DNA of 40,682 nucleotides from Ignavibacteria bacterium RIFCSPLOWO2_12_FULL_56_21 (GCA_001802945.1 MHAK01000132.1:1-40682), one strand, 5' to 3'; counted from the first letter of the stretch, positions 8,390-17,658 are shown. Made by a program: numbers and translations. Notes: generated from the sequence alone by a model not told the origin.

Positions 8390-8563
8390 TCAGATCTTGT
8401 CCGGCAATTCCTGGAAGGCGTCGCCGAACAATTCATCAGCGATCGCCGATGAATCAAAAAACTCTTTGAACTCGGACCCTGCCAGCTTCTGATGGCGAAG
8501 ATACAGGATGATCGCCGACAGCGCCAGCCCCGAAAGCACTCCAAGCACAACAAACTTCTTCAT
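8390..8563 (-). CDS. Small single-pass membrane protein, 57 aa, unknown
   Basis: A 57-residue peptide with a lysine-rich start (MKK), one hydrophobic helix at about residues 4-22 (FVVLGVLSGLALSAIILYL), a short basic stretch and an acidic soluble tail (SEFKEFFDSSAIADELFGD). The topology suggests an inner-membrane anchor with the acidic tail on the opposite side. Support for translation is a GGGGGA ribosome-binding site 5 nt before the ATG, start-to-stop integrity and a hairpin just after the stop. It stands between the GH20 gene and the helicase gene on the same strand, with 104 bp and 134 bp gaps. No family is recognised. Confidence 0.6.
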   Translation of the reverse strand: MKKFVVLGVLSGLALSAIILYLRHQKLAGSEFKEFFDSSAIADELFGDAFQELPDKI

Positions 8564-8667
8564 GAAATCCCCCGCAGCAGAAAACATGATGGAAGAGTAA
8601 CGTGAGTGTCTCAATATAACACTTCGAAGTCTGAAAATAAATCTTGATGAACGTAAATTCATCTTCG

Positions 8668-11202
8668 TCAGCGTTCGATCCACGACGACCGTCCGCTCGC
8701 TGGATGAGGAGCCACTACGGCCCAGGGATGCTGCGTCACCCGGGCTTGAACCCAAACAGGTGGCTCAATCTGGGACTTTGAAACCTCCCATGTCGAGTCG
8801 CTGTGTGCGACGACAACGGCCCCTCCTGCCCCGGTGATCTGGCAAAAGACGTTGACTCCCGCCGAGCCGAAATTGTTGAAATTCTCCGCCTCGACGGTGA
8901 GCGTATTCATTCCTTTTCGGATATTCGCGGAGACATCCCAGCATTTCACCCGGGCCTGCTCGACGATCAGCGACAACGACCTTCGGGCGAACACCTCTCC
9001 GAGCGGGGTCCCGTTCAGGGTGAGCCGGGCCCGGGTATCGCCGATCAATTGCACAAAGGAGCCAGTGAGGGCAAAAGTGTCGGGGATCGTAAAATCCTTG
9101 CGAAACGAGACTTTTGGAACCTGCATGAAGGCGCTGTCGCGCTTCCCCGGATTTCCGTCCGGATGGTAGATCCACTGGCTCGAAATGGTAGGCTCGACCC
9201 AGATCTCCCCGCCACGCACCTGTTCGATCTTCTCGGTCCAATAGGCCGCCTGGCGGTCGTAGCGCTTCATCAGCCATTCCAGATTCGCTTCCTGGTTCGT
9301 CGTCAGCCACACGCGTCTGTATTCCTCTTTGAGTTTCATCAATTCCGGAACGATATCTTTTGAAACGTTGAGGACTGCAGTGCGGATCGAGTCAACGTCC
9401 GACCCCGGGGGTGGGGACTGCGTCAGCCGCCGCACTGTCTCGCTCGCTTCAAGCTTGCGGGCAAACCACAGATTGTTGTCGACGATGAATTCCAGGTATT
9501 GCAGATGGTCCTGATTGCGAACTGCCGAAGACCTCGCGGCCGCAATGAATCTTCGGATTTGTGGTGCCGTCAGTCGGATTCCCTGTATCCTCCACAGCGG
9601 GTTCAGATTTGACTGACGGGGAGGCAACATCGGGTGGCGCCAGAGCTCATGCCAGGAGATCAGATTGAGCGGATCGGACAACATTGTATATGCCGCGAGT
9701 ACGGAAGTGCCCGCGTCGGACGAGCCGAAAAAATCGGAAAAGAACGCCGTATTGAACTGGTCAAGATCTGAGCGATCCGGATTCCACGCGCATTCCGCCG
9801 TCCATGCGTAGCCGTAGTAGTTCAATTCCCGCAGCGCCTCGCCGCCGTAATCGTTCCAATTGGATGTCAACAATCCGAGCGAACCATTCCCGTAGCCCTC
9901 TGCGCAGAAGTTCCTGATGTTGATGAGCGTGTGCACGTAATTCGGGAACGGTCCGGCAAAATTGTAAACAGCGGGCGAGACCACAAACGGGAATCCTGCC
10001 GTTCGAAACACGGACGGGCTTGAATACCGGTCACCGGCCCAGTACTGCCAGTCCACGATGACAACGCTCTTCGGGATCTGGTCGAGGATGCCGGGATTGT
10101 TGAGTATGATGTCGCCGTACATCATCGGCTTCTTCCCGTGCTTTGCGATGATATCGAACAGCCGCTTGTAGTGCTCCGCATGCACGGTCGCCAGATCGCT
10201 CTTCTGCACGCGTTCCTTGTTCGCTCCCAGCCCGACGTCCCACGATTCATCCGCGGCCATGTTGAAATAGGGCGAAGAAAACGCGGCGGCAAGCTCTCCG
10301 ATCATTTCATCCAGAATTGCATAGATGCGCTCGTCGGAAATGTTGAGCGTATGCGCGCCTGGGAATTCTGCAAGCGGAAGATACTCCGGTTTGATGAGGA
10401 TGTTTTCCCAATGTCCGAGAGTTTCGAAGATCGGAATCATATCCACGAACCGGCGTTTTGCGTACGCGTCGAGATCGCGAACGTCTGCGGCCGTGAGCGC
10501 ACCGCGTCCTTTTCCGACAAGGGGATGATTCTTGAAGACGAACAGGTCTTCGAGATAAGGTGAGTACACGTTCATCTTGTAGCGCGCCATGAAGCGGATG
10601 ATCTTCTTAAAATTCTCGATCGTCGATACCTGGCCGCGGCTGATGTCGTCTGTTATGCCGCGGACCTTCTGCAGCGGCCAGTCGTGAATGACTGCCGCCG
10701 GCACGACGATGCTGCGCTTCTCCTTGCGGAGCATTTGTAGGAGTGACATAATGCCGTAGAAGCGTCCGCGAGCCGTTGGGGCAAGCACTGTTGCCGATCC
10801 ATTGTCGACGGCAAGAATGTATCCTTCTTCCCGCATGGCGTCGGAAAAGGCCGCGTTTTTACGCGCCAGAACGTCTTTTCCACGACGGGAATCGGGAAGG
10901 CCGATATATATGACGTTGTCTTTGAAGGAACGGAGGCTTTTCTCCTGAACATCCTTCAGGGCAGAAGCTCCGTGGAGGATAAGCTCTTCATTCAGAGCTT
11001 CAACGGCGGCCACATCTTCGCGCGACGTGCGGTCGCCGAGGATGATACGAGTGGAAGCTGAGATGCGAAATGTCCCGGGCGACGGGATGAGATGTCGCGG
11101 GGCCGGGATAATGGTGATCGCTGAGGCGGAGGACGATTTGTCCTGGGCCGAGGCCGGTATAAGAAGCAGGCCGACGGAAAGGCAAACGGCGAGACAACGC
11201 AT
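8668..11202 (-). CDS. Secreted GH20-like beta-N-acetylhexosaminidase
   Basis: An 844-residue exported glycosidase. The ATG at 11202 is chosen because GAGGG lies 8 nt upstream and the product then begins with a signal peptide (MRCLAVCLSVGLLLIPASAQ). A GH20b-type alpha/beta domain (about 30-165) leads into a TIM-barrel domain (about 170-500). This begins KVRGITDDISRGQ and contains the consecutive Asp-Glu pair in NMAADESWDVG (318-319), matching the substrate-assisted catalytic pair of family 20. The last about 170 residues look like a galactose-binding or jelly-roll domain (LTLNGTPLGEVF, MNTLTVEAENFNNFGSAG). The likely substrate is terminal beta-GlcNAc or GalNAc on glycans, chitin or peptidoglycan. 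The barrel is divergent, so exact specificity is open. It stands alone rather than in a polysaccharide-utilisation locus. Confidence 0.75.
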   Translation of the reverse strand: MRCLAVCLSVGLLLIPASAQDKSSSASAITIIPAPRHLIPSPGTFRISASTRIILGDRTSREDVAAVEALNEELILHGASALKDVQEKSLRSFKDNVIYIGLPDSRRGKDVLARKNAAFSDAMREEGYILAVDNGSATVLAPTARGRFYGIMSLLQMLRKEKRSIVVPAAVIHDWPLQKVRGITDDISRGQVSTIENFKKIIRFMARYKMNVYSPYLEDLFVFKNHPLVGKGRGALTAADVRDLDAYAKRRFVDMIPIFETLGHWENILIKPEYLPLAEFPGAHTLNISDERIYAILDEMIGELAAAFSSPYFNMAADESWDVGLGANKERVQKSDLATVHAEHYKRLFDIIAKHGKKPMMYGDIILNNPGILDQIPKSVVIVDWQYWAGDRYSSPSVFRTAGFPFVVSPAVYNFAGPFPNYVHTLINIRNFCAEGYGNGSLGLLTSNWNDYGGEALRELNYYGYAWTAECAWNPDRSDLDQFNTAFFSDFFGSSDAGTSVLAAYTMLSDPLNLISWHELWRHPMLPPRQSNLNPLWRIQGIRLTAPQIRRFIAAARSSAVRNQDHLQYLEFIVDNNLWFARKLEASETVRRLTQSPPPGSDVDSIRTAVLNVSKDIVPELMKLKEEYRRVWLTTNQEANLEWLMKRYDRQAAYWTEKIEQVRGGEIWVEPTISSQWIYHPDGNPGKRDSAFMQVPKVSFRKDFTIPDTFALTGSFVQLIGDTRARLTLNGTPLGEVFARRSLSLIVEQARVKCWDVSANIRKGMNTLTVEAENFNNFGSAGVNVFCQITGAGGAVVVAHSDSTWEVSKSQIEPPVWVQARVTQHPWAVVAPHPASGRSSWIER

Positions 11203-11327
11203 AGCGAATTCCCTCAACGGAAAAATGCTAGGAACAAGAATTCCCACGAATCTTCACGAAAAGTGAAGAAGGGATCAATCACCCCTCCTAAAGATGTTCC
11301 CTGGCAAGCAGGTTCGACGCCAAGGCA

Positions 11328-11360
11328 GGGATTGACACGACGCCACTCCGGGTCAATCCC
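11328..11360. repeat. Perfect 9-bp inverted repeat, hairpin between two minus-strand genes
   Basis: GGGATTGAC (11328-11336) and GTCAATCCC (11352-11360) are perfectly inverted around a 15-nt GC-rich loop. The pair lies 51 bp after the histone-like gene stop and 125 bp before the GH20 start. No T-run follows on either strand, so it could be a factor-dependent terminator, an operator or a repeat remnant. Confidence 0.6.
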
Positions 11361-11411
11361 CGCTTCAAAAACGTTTCCAATCTAAAATTTAGAATCTACA
11401 TTTTACAATGT

Positions 11412-11624
11412 TTACGCCGTCGGTGCGCCGGATTGCGGCGTTTCGTCTGCCATTTTGCCCTTGATCTCCTGGATCTCATTGCGCACTTCCTGCGCCTTCC
11501 GTTTCAGTGTCGCCATGTGCTTACGCACTCGCACGCCCGCGGATTTATTCCCCTTCACATAGAACTTCTCAAAGTCCTTTTGAAAGGACTGTACCAGGTC
11601 GATAAGCTCCTGATAACGATTCAT
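11412..11624 (-). CDS. Histone H1-like DNA-associated protein
   Basis: A 70-residue, lysine-rich helical protein matching the short histone H1-like (Hc1-type) proteins common in Bacteroidota. Its signature is an N-terminal helix MNRYQELIDLVQSFQKDFEKF, then the YxKGNKSAGxRVRKHMxxLK block (22-41), then a helix QEVRNEIQEIKGK and a short disordered tail. The family is presumed to bind DNA or compact the nucleoid; direct evidence for most members is sparse. AGAGGAG lies 7 nt upstream of the ATG. The gene is 31 bp downstream of the deoxyhypusine-synthase-like gene on the same strand and is probably cotranscribed with it. Confidence 0.85.
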   Translation of the reverse strand: MNRYQELIDLVQSFQKDFEKFYVKGNKSAGVRVRKHMATLKRKAQEVRNEIQEIKGKMADETPQSGAPTA

Positions 11625-11655
11625 GTGAGACTCCTCTTGAATGTGGGATTTGAGA

Positions 11656-12756
11656 CTAATATTTCTTATAGACCTTATCCGCCTCTTTCTTCAGTCTACT
11701 CATCATCTCGTCGAGTCTGTCATACAGCCGGCGCGGTTTGCGGGGTCTTCGCTTTGCCAACGCGTACGATGTCATCAACGGCATGGCGATAGTTGAATCG
11801 ATGTACGCGACGACAGTGTCGGGAAGCTTGTCGGGGTCGATCTTTCCCCACGATACCGCTTCGGACGGTGTGGCGCCGGACAATCCTCCGGTGTCCGGAC
11901 GAGCGTCCGTCACCTGGACGAAGAAATCGTGTCCCCGCTCGTCGATGTGCAGCACTTCCTGGATTTGCGGCTCCGTCTGGAGAATGAAATTCTTCGGGGA
12001 TCCACCGCCGAAGATCAACACACCGCTTCGTCCACCGGAACGCTTTGCCTGGAGCACTATGGCAGCTGTTTCATTGACGTCCGCAAGCGGGTCGAAGCGC
12101 AACATGTTGCCGTAGAGCGCCTGGGCAGCGACATTCATGCCAATGGAGCTGTCACCTGGGGATGAGGTGTAGACGGGAACAGCGTACGTGTAGGCGGTAC
12201 CGAGGACGCTGTTGAACGGAAGTTTGAAGTATCTCTCCCGTTCGTACACGTATTTTCCCACTTTATAATGGAACTCCGCCGTACTCATGTCCTTCTGAAA
12301 TTCCGGCGCTTCGATGATGCGGCGGAAAAAGGCATCGGTGTCGAGCAAGACGTCGTAGTCAAAAAGGATGTCATAGATCCGAATGACCCCTTCCTTGCGA
12401 AGATTCCGGTCGTCAATGAAAGGGGAACCACGATGCAGCGTTTTGCCGATTGCAAAGTGCGTGTCGTGGTAAAGATTGGCCCCAGTGCTGACAATCCAGT
12501 CGACAAACCCGGCTTTCATCAGAGGGACGATGCATGTGCCGCCAAGTCCCGCCGGCGTAAGTGCGCCCGTGAGACTCATGCCAATTGTCACATCCGACTG
12601 GAGCATTTTCGTCGCGAACAATTGAGCGGCTTCGCGCAAACGGGCGGCGTTGTATGCCTGGAAATGCTTGTCGATCAGGTCGACGACCCCGACATTCTTC
12701 TTGATCGGACGTGGATCGATCTTGGTGCCGGAGAGGTAGCGACTCTTGCGTTTCAT
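11656..12756 (-). CDS. Deoxyhypusine synthase family protein
   Basis: A 366-residue NAD-dependent enzyme of the deoxyhypusine/homospermidine synthase family, which transfers an aminobutyl group from spermidine or related polyamines. The motif [11 protein letters not shown] is present; its lysine (Lys305) aligns with the lysine that forms the covalent imine in human deoxyhypusine synthase. The NAD-binding features [15 protein letters not shown] and FGGGSPKNF are also seen. Bacteria lack eIF5A, so bacterial members use other acceptors and are thought to serve polyamine or agmatine metabolism; the reaction here is unknown. The start at 12756 ([10 protein letters not shown]) matches the usual N-terminus. 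A longer start at 12804 is possible. It probably shares a transcript with the histone-like gene downstream. Confidence 0.8.
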   Translation of the reverse strand: MKRKSRYLSGTKIDPRPIKKNVGVVDLIDKHFQAYNAARLREAAQLFATKMLQSDVTIGMSLTGALTPAGLGGTCIVPLMKAGFVDWIVSTGANLYHDTHFAIGKTLHRGSPFIDDRNLRKEGVIRIYDILFDYDVLLDTDAFFRRIIEAPEFQKDMSTAEFHYKVGKYVYERERYFKLPFNSVLGTAYTYAVPVYTSSPGDSSIGMNVAAQALYGNMLRFDPLADVNETAAIVLQAKRSGGRSGVLIFGGGSPKNFILQTEPQIQEVLHIDERGHDFFVQVTDARPDTGGLSGATPSEAVSWGKIDPDKLPDTVVAYIDSTIAMPLMTSYALAKRRPRKPRRLYDRLDEMMSRLKKEADKVYKKY

Positions 12757-12854
12757 TCGAAAAATGGGCTTTGGATGACTGGCCGTCAAAATACGCCAAA
12801 ACATAAGGATTTCGCGGACAAAAGGAAAGGAAAATCGGCGAAAACAGACGAAAA

Positions 12855-15125
12855 TCAGCCGAGGCGGACGGAGCGCAAGCGGAGGGAATTAGAGATGACG
12901 CTGACCGAACTGAACGCCATGGCGGCGGCGGCCAACACTGGGTTCATCAATCCAAAAGCGGCGAGCGGAATTCCCACCACATTATAGATGAATGCCCAGA
13001 ACAGATTCTGACGGATCGTGTTGATGGTCCGGCGGGACAAGCGGAAAGCTGCGGCAATGCCGCGGAGATCGTTCTTCGTCAATGCGATATCTGCGGCCTC
13101 GAGTGCAACATCGGTGCCATTCCCCATGGCCATTCCGACATCGGCTTGTGCAAGGGCGGGAGCGTCGTTGATCCCGTCACCAACCATCGCCACAATCTTC
13201 CCCCCCTTCTGCAGGTCTTTCACGACTCTCGCCTTTTCACCGGGAAGGATGCCGGACAGCACAGTCCGGATGCCGGCCGTACGAGCGAGCGCTTCGGCGG
13301 TCTGTTGATTGTCGCCCGTGGCGAGGACAACATCGATATCCATCCCCCGAAGTTCTTCGATCGCTTCCGGTGATGTTGGCTTTATGGCGTCGGAAATTCC
13401 AATGACGCCAACCACTTCCGAGCCCTGAGCGACGACGATAGGAGTTTTTGCGGCGTCGCGAAGTTTGGACAGTGACTCGGCAACGGCAGAAACGTCGATG
13501 CCATGCTCCTCAAGGAATTTCGGACTTCCGGCAAGAATGCTTTCTCCCGCAATCATCGCGGACACACCTTTGCCCGGTGACGACTGAAAATCGACTCCCC
13601 GCTCTGACAGAAGGCCTTGCTCTGCCGCTGCGGTAACGATCGCCTGGGCCAGCGGATGCTCGCTGGAACTCTCGGCGGCCGCGGCGAGCGACAGCACTGC
13701 CTCGGAGGTCCACCCGGCGCACGACATGCCGTTGACGGCAAGTTTTGCCGAAGTGTCAGCGGGTATCACATCAGTAACGGTCGGCCGTCCTTGCGTGAGC
13801 GTTCCCGTTTTGTCAATCACTACGGTGCGTACTTGATGCGCTTTCTCAAGAGTTTCAGCATTCCGGAAAAGTATTCCATGCCGGGCTCCGACGCCGGTGC
13901 CAACCATGATCGCAGTTGGGGTTGCAAGTCCAAGCGCGCATGGGCAGGCAATGATAAGGACAGCAATGAAATTGATCATTGCTTCAACAAACGTGGATTG
14001 CGCTCCGAAGTACCAAGCGAAGAAGGTGACGAGCGCGATGCCAATGACGACCGGTACAAATACTCCGGCTATCGTGTCGGCGAGTCGTTGAACGGGGGCC
14101 TTTGATCCTTGCGCGTCTTCGACCATGCGCGCGATGTGAGCGAGGAATGTGTCGTTTCCAACGGCCGTGGCGCGGAATTCCACGCTGCCGTTCTTGTTGA
14201 TCGTTCCTCCGACAACGCGATCTCCGACAGTCTTTTCGACCGGCAGACTCTCGCCGGTCACCATAGATTCATCCAAGGTGGTGGCGCCGCGAAGGATCAC
14301 GCCGTCAACGGGAATGCGTTCGCCGGGACGCACGAGCACGACATCGTCAATGCGTACATCGTCGACGGTGACATCCTGTTCAGAGCCGTTTCTGATCACG
14401 CGTGCGGTCTTTGGCTGGAGAGAGAGGAGGGCTCGGATGGCATCCGAAGCGCGTCGTTTGGCCGAAGCTTCCAGGTATTTCCCCAGCACAATGAGGGTGA
14501 TGATCGTGGCCGACGTGTCGAAATAGACATGATTGGCGGCCTCAGAATGGCCCAGCCAATGCGGAAAGAGGACGGCAATAACGCTGTACACGTAGGCCGT
14601 CCCGGTCCCGACGGCGACGAGCGTATTCATGTCGGCGGAGAAACGCCGGGCTAGCTTCCACGCAACGACGAAGAATCTTCGTCCGGGAAGGAACATGACA
14701 CATGATGCCACTACGAGGAGGAGCTTGTTCGTGTCGTCATGCCCGACCGGGAACCAGTCGTGGAAAGACGGAAGCATCATGAGCATGCTGACCGCCATGA
14801 TCGGAACAGTCAGGATTATGCTGAGGAGCAGGTCGCCCCGGAGTACGTCCCGGGATTCTTCCGTGTGGTCGTGCGGAACATCCGAAACCGGTTTGGTTGC
14901 GGGCAAGATCAGCTTGTAACCCGCCTCGTCAACTGCCCGGGCAAGTGTTTCTAGCGAAGTCTGCGCGGGATCGTAGGAGATCGTCGCTTTTTCGGTCGCA
15001 AGGTTGACGTTGGCATTTTGGACGCCATCGAGCTTTGTGAGCGTCTTTTCGACGCGCACAACGCAGGAGGCGCAGGTCATGCCTTGGACAGGCAGAGAGA
15101 GCGTTTTAATGTCGGCAGTGGCCAT
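12855..15125 (-). CDS. copA: Copper-exporting P1B-type ATPase CopA
   Basis: A 756-residue Cu(I)-transporting P-type ATPase of the inner membrane. An N-terminal HMA domain carries GMTCASC (Cys18 and Cys21). Transmembrane hallmarks of the Cu(I) subgroup are CPC (394-396), Y-N in the seventh helix ([12 protein letters not shown]) and M-x-x-S-S in the eighth (MAFSSVSV). The cytoplasmic machinery shows TGES in the actuator, DKTGT with phosphorylated Asp438, SSEHP in the nucleotide-binding domain and GDGINDAP near 649. Eight helices are expected, and the length is typical for a one-HMA CopA. The ATG at 15125 is preferred over an upstream start because the HMA domain then starts normally. An extra GMSC-containing segment (about 463-474) sits in the nucleotide-binding domain. 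It is downstream of copZ in a copper block. Confidence 0.95.
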   Translation of the reverse strand: MATADIKTLSLPVQGMTCASCVVRVEKTLTKLDGVQNANVNLATEKATISYDPAQTSLETLARAVDEAGYKLILPATKPVSDVPHDHTEESRDVLRGDLLLSIILTVPIMAVSMLMMLPSFHDWFPVGHDDTNKLLLVVASCVMFLPGRRFFVVAWKLARRFSADMNTLVAVGTGTAYVYSVIAVLFPHWLGHSEAANHVYFDTSATIITLIVLGKYLEASAKRRASDAIRALLSLQPKTARVIRNGSEQDVTVDDVRIDDVVLVRPGERIPVDGVILRGATTLDESMVTGESLPVEKTVGDRVVGGTINKNGSVEFRATAVGNDTFLAHIARMVEDAQGSKAPVQRLADTIAGVFVPVVIGIALVTFFAWYFGAQSTFVEAMINFIAVLIIACPCALGLATPTAIMVGTGVGARHGILFRNAETLEKAHQVRTVVIDKTGTLTQGRPTVTDVIPADTSAKLAVNGMSCAGWTSEAVLSLAAAAESSSEHPLAQAIVTAAAEQGLLSERGVDFQSSPGKGVSAMIAGESILAGSPKFLEEHGIDVSAVAESLSKLRDAAKTPIVVAQGSEVVGVIGISDAIKPTSPEAIEELRGMDIDVVLATGDNQQTAEALARTAGIRTVLSGILPGEKARVVKDLQKGGKIVAMVGDGINDAPALAQADVGMAMGNGTDVALEAADIALTKNDLRGIAAAFRLSRRTINTIRQNLFWAFIYNVVGIPLAAFGLMNPVLAAAAMAFSSVSVISNSLRLRSVRLG

Positions 15126-15226
15126 GTATGTCGGGGTGAAGGCGTTAGTTGGTAAATGGTCAATAGGACATCGGTTGTGAAAAGCCTGGCACTCCACAAC
15201 CGCTTTTCGAATGTCTATTCTCCAAT

Positions 15227-15430
15227 TCAGGCAATACTCTGAACCTCATATCCGGCTGTTTCGACAGCACGCTTCAGGTCGTCCATATTTATGCGCTCGT
15301 CGTCGATCTCAACGACCGCTTTGCCGATGAGGACTTCTTTGACAACGGCGACTTTGGACAGCGCGTTGCGAACGCTCATGACACAGTGGCCGCAGGACAT
15401 GCCCTGGATATTCAAAGTGTGGGTGGTCAT
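15227..15430 (-). CDS. copZ: Copper chaperone CopZ-like HMA protein
   Basis: A 67-residue cytoplasmic metallochaperone formed by a single HMA domain. GMSCGHC places the Cu(I)-binding cysteines at positions 13 and 16, and a beta-alpha-beta pattern ends in [10 protein letters not shown]. It would pass Cu(I) to the HMA domain of CopA, encoded about 100 bp downstream on the same strand. The start at 15430 is decided by AAGGAG 8 nt upstream; an in-frame start further upstream adds 22 unlike residues and is rejected. Confidence 0.92.
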   Translation of the reverse strand: MTTHTLNIQGMSCGHCVMSVRNALSKVAVVKEVLIGKAVVEIDDERINMDDLKRAVETAGYEVQSIA

Positions 15431-15576
15431 GGAATGTCTCCTTGATGAAGCGCCAAAACCCGGTAAAGGGCAGTCAGACTGAATGATCAATGACACAAAG
15501 TACTAAACTTCCTAAAGAAGGGCGTTACAGGAAAGGGGGGAAGATGTACATTTTTATGAGGGGGGTAGGGGGGAGG

Positions 15577-16455
15577 TCAATTCACGGACTTCATGTATTC
15601 TCCCCACCGAGCGATACCTCTCGCAGTCGAGACCTGCGCGTTGGTCTGATGATTGGCGATCTTTGTGGTGTCGCCGACCCACTTGAAGCCATAAAGGGCG
15701 TGCTCCATAAAAACTCCTGACATTCGGACGAAACCGCTTTTCATGTTTTCGGTTTCCATCTCTCCCACACTCATATATACAAATGTATGTAAGCTGTCCT
15801 GAGTGCCGAGGAATTCTGAAGTCTTTGAGATCATGACGTGGTCCTGACGCCACATCGGCGTGCTGAAGCACAGGCGTGCCTGAAACATTCCGGGTTTGAA
15901 TACAAGCGAATACATCACCAACAGTCCTCCGCGGGAATGGCCGATGAACAGTCTGTTCGGAGCGGTCGGATAGTTCTTTTCAATAAAGGGGAAGAGTTCG
16001 GAATCCATGAACGACAGGAACTTGTCCCCTTCACCCATCGGGCTGTCAGGCTTGTCGTTGTCGACCCTCAGGTACGGGGGGACCAAATTGTACTGTCTGT
16101 TCCGTGCACTCATGTTGGGAATGCCGACGATGATGGCTTCCGGTACATATCCCGCTGTTGACAAGACGTCGAACGCATTTGCAACGGGATTGTCGAGTGA
16201 CGATCCGTCCAGCACATACGCTACCGGATAGTGTTTCGTAGAATCATAGTTTCGGGGAAGATGGATGATGAGTTCGCGGTCCTGACCCAGGATCGCGGAG
16301 GTCACAGTTATTTGGACGACTCCCTCCGGTGTCGAAGACTCCCCCATGAAAAAATCGTATGATGCTATGGAGAGTATGGCAGTGAGCAAGATAATCCCAA
16401 GAAGGGCAAATGCGCCTCGAAGGGAATACCTGGGGGTTGAAGCATGAGCTTTCAT
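15577..16455 (-). CDS. Exported alpha/beta-hydrolase of the esterase D family
   Basis: A 292-residue protein with an N-terminal membrane anchor or uncleaved signal (about residues 13-35, GAFALLGIILLTAILSIASY) and an alpha/beta-hydrolase domain of the putative esterase family (Esterase D/Fes type). The nucleophile elbow is GHSRGG with Ser174; YPVAYVLDGSSL and AIIVGIPNMSARNRQY are typical of the fold. Candidate Asp and His triad members lie in the C-terminal third but cannot be fixed by eye. The start at 16455 follows GAGGGG with good spacing. Relatives hydrolyse acyl esters or trilactone siderophores. Position between a metal-sensing regulator and copZ suggests a link with metal stress, but that is inference. 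Confidence 0.75.
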   Translation of the reverse strand: MKAHASTPRYSLRGAFALLGIILLTAILSIASYDFFMGESSTPEGVVQITVTSAILGQDRELIIHLPRNYDSTKHYPVAYVLDGSSLDNPVANAFDVLSTAGYVPEAIIVGIPNMSARNRQYNLVPPYLRVDNDKPDSPMGEGDKFLSFMDSELFPFIEKNYPTAPNRLFIGHSRGGLLVMYSLVFKPGMFQARLCFSTPMWRQDHVMISKTSEFLGTQDSLHTFVYMSVGEMETENMKSGFVRMSGVFMEHALYGFKWVGDTTKIANHQTNAQVSTARGIARWGEYMKSVN

Positions 16456-16546
16456 CTTTGATCCCCTCATTGTGGAATGGTGCCGCGCTCGTTCATTACA
16501 CCCTTAGACCTGTAATACGAGAGACAGGTTTCGTCTCAAGGAGAGT

Positions 16547-17134
16547 TTAAGCCCCCACTTTGTCCAAGCCGACCCGCTTCGCCTTTCCCATTTTCCGAAA
16601 TTCACTGGGTGTCATTCCCGTTACCTGACGGAATTGTCCCGACAAATGCTGCACGCTGCTGTAACCCATCTGCCACGCGATCTCGCTCAGCGTTAGTTCA
16701 CCGTATTTGAGGAGTTCCTTGGCTTTTTCGATGCGCTGAAGAATGTAGTATTGCTCGATTGTCACGCCTTCGGTCGAGGAAAAAAGGGCTGAGAGGCCGT
16801 GGTATTCCTGTCCGACCTCGCGGGTGATGTACGCAGAGAGCTTGAGTTTGAGCGGCTTTTCGTCGTGGCGGTGATGCACAAGCTTGACAATGGCGAGCTT
16901 GACTGCTTCGATGGACTTTCGCTTCCGGTCCTCGATAAGCTCGAATCCGTTCTCTTCGAGTGTTCGCCTGATGGCGTCGAGATTGATCGACATTTCGCTG
17001 TCGGCAATCTCTGCCTCACCAAGCTCCACCCGCCGCACATCCAGCCCGAGCTTCGTCAGCTCTTCCCGGACGACCCGCACGCAGCGGTCGCATACCATGT
17101 TGCGGATGAACAGTATGCTGGATGGAGCCTTCAT
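16547..17134 (-). CDS. AraC-family regulator with N-terminal HMA-like metal-binding domain
   Basis: A 195-residue one-component regulator. Residues 1-75 look like a heavy-metal-associated domain: IRNMVCDRCVRVV with Cys15 and Cys18 in CxxC spacing, followed by the beta-alpha-beta pattern ending GFELIEDR. The C-terminal about 100 residues are an AraC-type double helix-turn-helix (YYILQRIEKAKELLKYGE, LSEIAWQMGYSSVQHLSGQF, RQVTGMTPSEFRK). Such a fusion would sense Cu(I) or another thiophilic ion directly and control the genes downstream on the same strand (esterase-like, copZ, copA). The start at 17134 is preferred because upstream sequence belongs to a repeat (CGCATAGCG units). The metal specificity is inferred from neighbours. 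Confidence 0.85.
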   Translation of the reverse strand: MKAPSSILFIRNMVCDRCVRVVREELTKLGLDVRRVELGEAEIADSEMSINLDAIRRTLEENGFELIEDRKRKSIEAVKLAIVKLVHHRHDEKPLKLKLSAYITREVGQEYHGLSALFSSTEGVTIEQYYILQRIEKAKELLKYGELTLSEIAWQMGYSSVQHLSGQFRQVTGMTPSEFRKMGKAKRVGLDKVGA

Positions 17135-17155
17135 TGGTAATCCAAGGTTGCATAT

Positions 17156-17648
17156 CGCATAGCGCATGGCGCAAAGCGAGAAAGACCAACAGTGGAAAAG
17201 AGTTTCATGGAAATAGGGATCTCTGAAAGTTTGTGATCATGCGGCCCAAATGGTCCAAGTCTTCAAGCAGAACATCTCTGGTGACCTCGTCCAAGAGTTC
17301 CCTGCGATGAAGAATGATCGTCATATTTGCGGACTCGAACACGGACTCTCGTGATATGCCGAGATATCAAGAAAATGCGCGGTTGGATGTAGCACCTGAC
17401 CCTTCAGCAATGTTGTTTGTCATGCTCATGCCGGCACCACGCATTTGGTCTGCAAAGCGAAAGAGCTTTCTCTTCTCAAGCGTATCTGCTATATCAAAGA
17501 GACGATCTGCGATATCGGCTGCGAATTTCCATATCTCGAAGTCCTGAAACCTGAATCTCGCTGACATATCCCCCCGCAACTATTGTGTCTGATTTGAATC
17601 GCAATCTAAAGCAAATTGCTTCTTCTGTTTAGCTCTTTACGCTATGCG
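17156..17648. repeat. Inverted 7-bp-unit repeats enclosing the broken four-helix-bundle gene
   Basis: CGCATAGCG at 17156-17164 is matched by its exact inverse at 17640-17648. Both arms continue inward as degenerate 7-bp units (CGCATAG, CGCATGG, CGCAAAG on the left; CGCATAG, CGTAAAG on the right, read inverted). They bracket the pseudogene at 17205-17567. Confidence 0.65.
17205..17567 (-). pseudogene. Four-helix-bundle (S23/IVS) gene with an in-frame TGA
   Basis: The minus strand encodes a typical four-helix-bundle protein: FQDFEIWKFAADIAD, then FADQMRGAGMSMTNNIAEGSG. At 17367-17369 a TGA interrupts it after NRAFS. The same frame then continues with family-like sequence (YLGISRESVFESAN, DEVTRDVLLEDLDHLGRMI) to a stop at 17205. 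Total length with the TGA read through would be about 120 residues, normal for the family. One C-to-T change in a CGA codon explains the damage, so inactivation looks recent. A run of six G residues stands directly before the ATG; a TTG four codons upstream is an alternative start. A sequencing error is a possible explanation. Confidence 0.75.
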
Positions 17649-17658
17649 GTTTGCCCCT

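Noticed and set aside
8290-8492. Plus-strand frame with AAGGAG just before an ATG-ATG
   Set aside because: It overlaps the better supported 57-aa membrane peptide gene antisense, and its product is low-complexity, polar and without conserved features.
5361-8563. Anti-phage defence island around the helicase-like gene
   Set aside because: Neighbours are glycosidase, membrane peptide and VTT-domain genes; no nuclease, methylase, toxin or other defence gene adjoins it.
17230-17400. Selenocysteine recoding of the TGA in the four-helix-bundle gene
   Set aside because: No selenoprotein logic for this family, and the codon is explained by one C-to-T change; no supporting stem-loop was identified.
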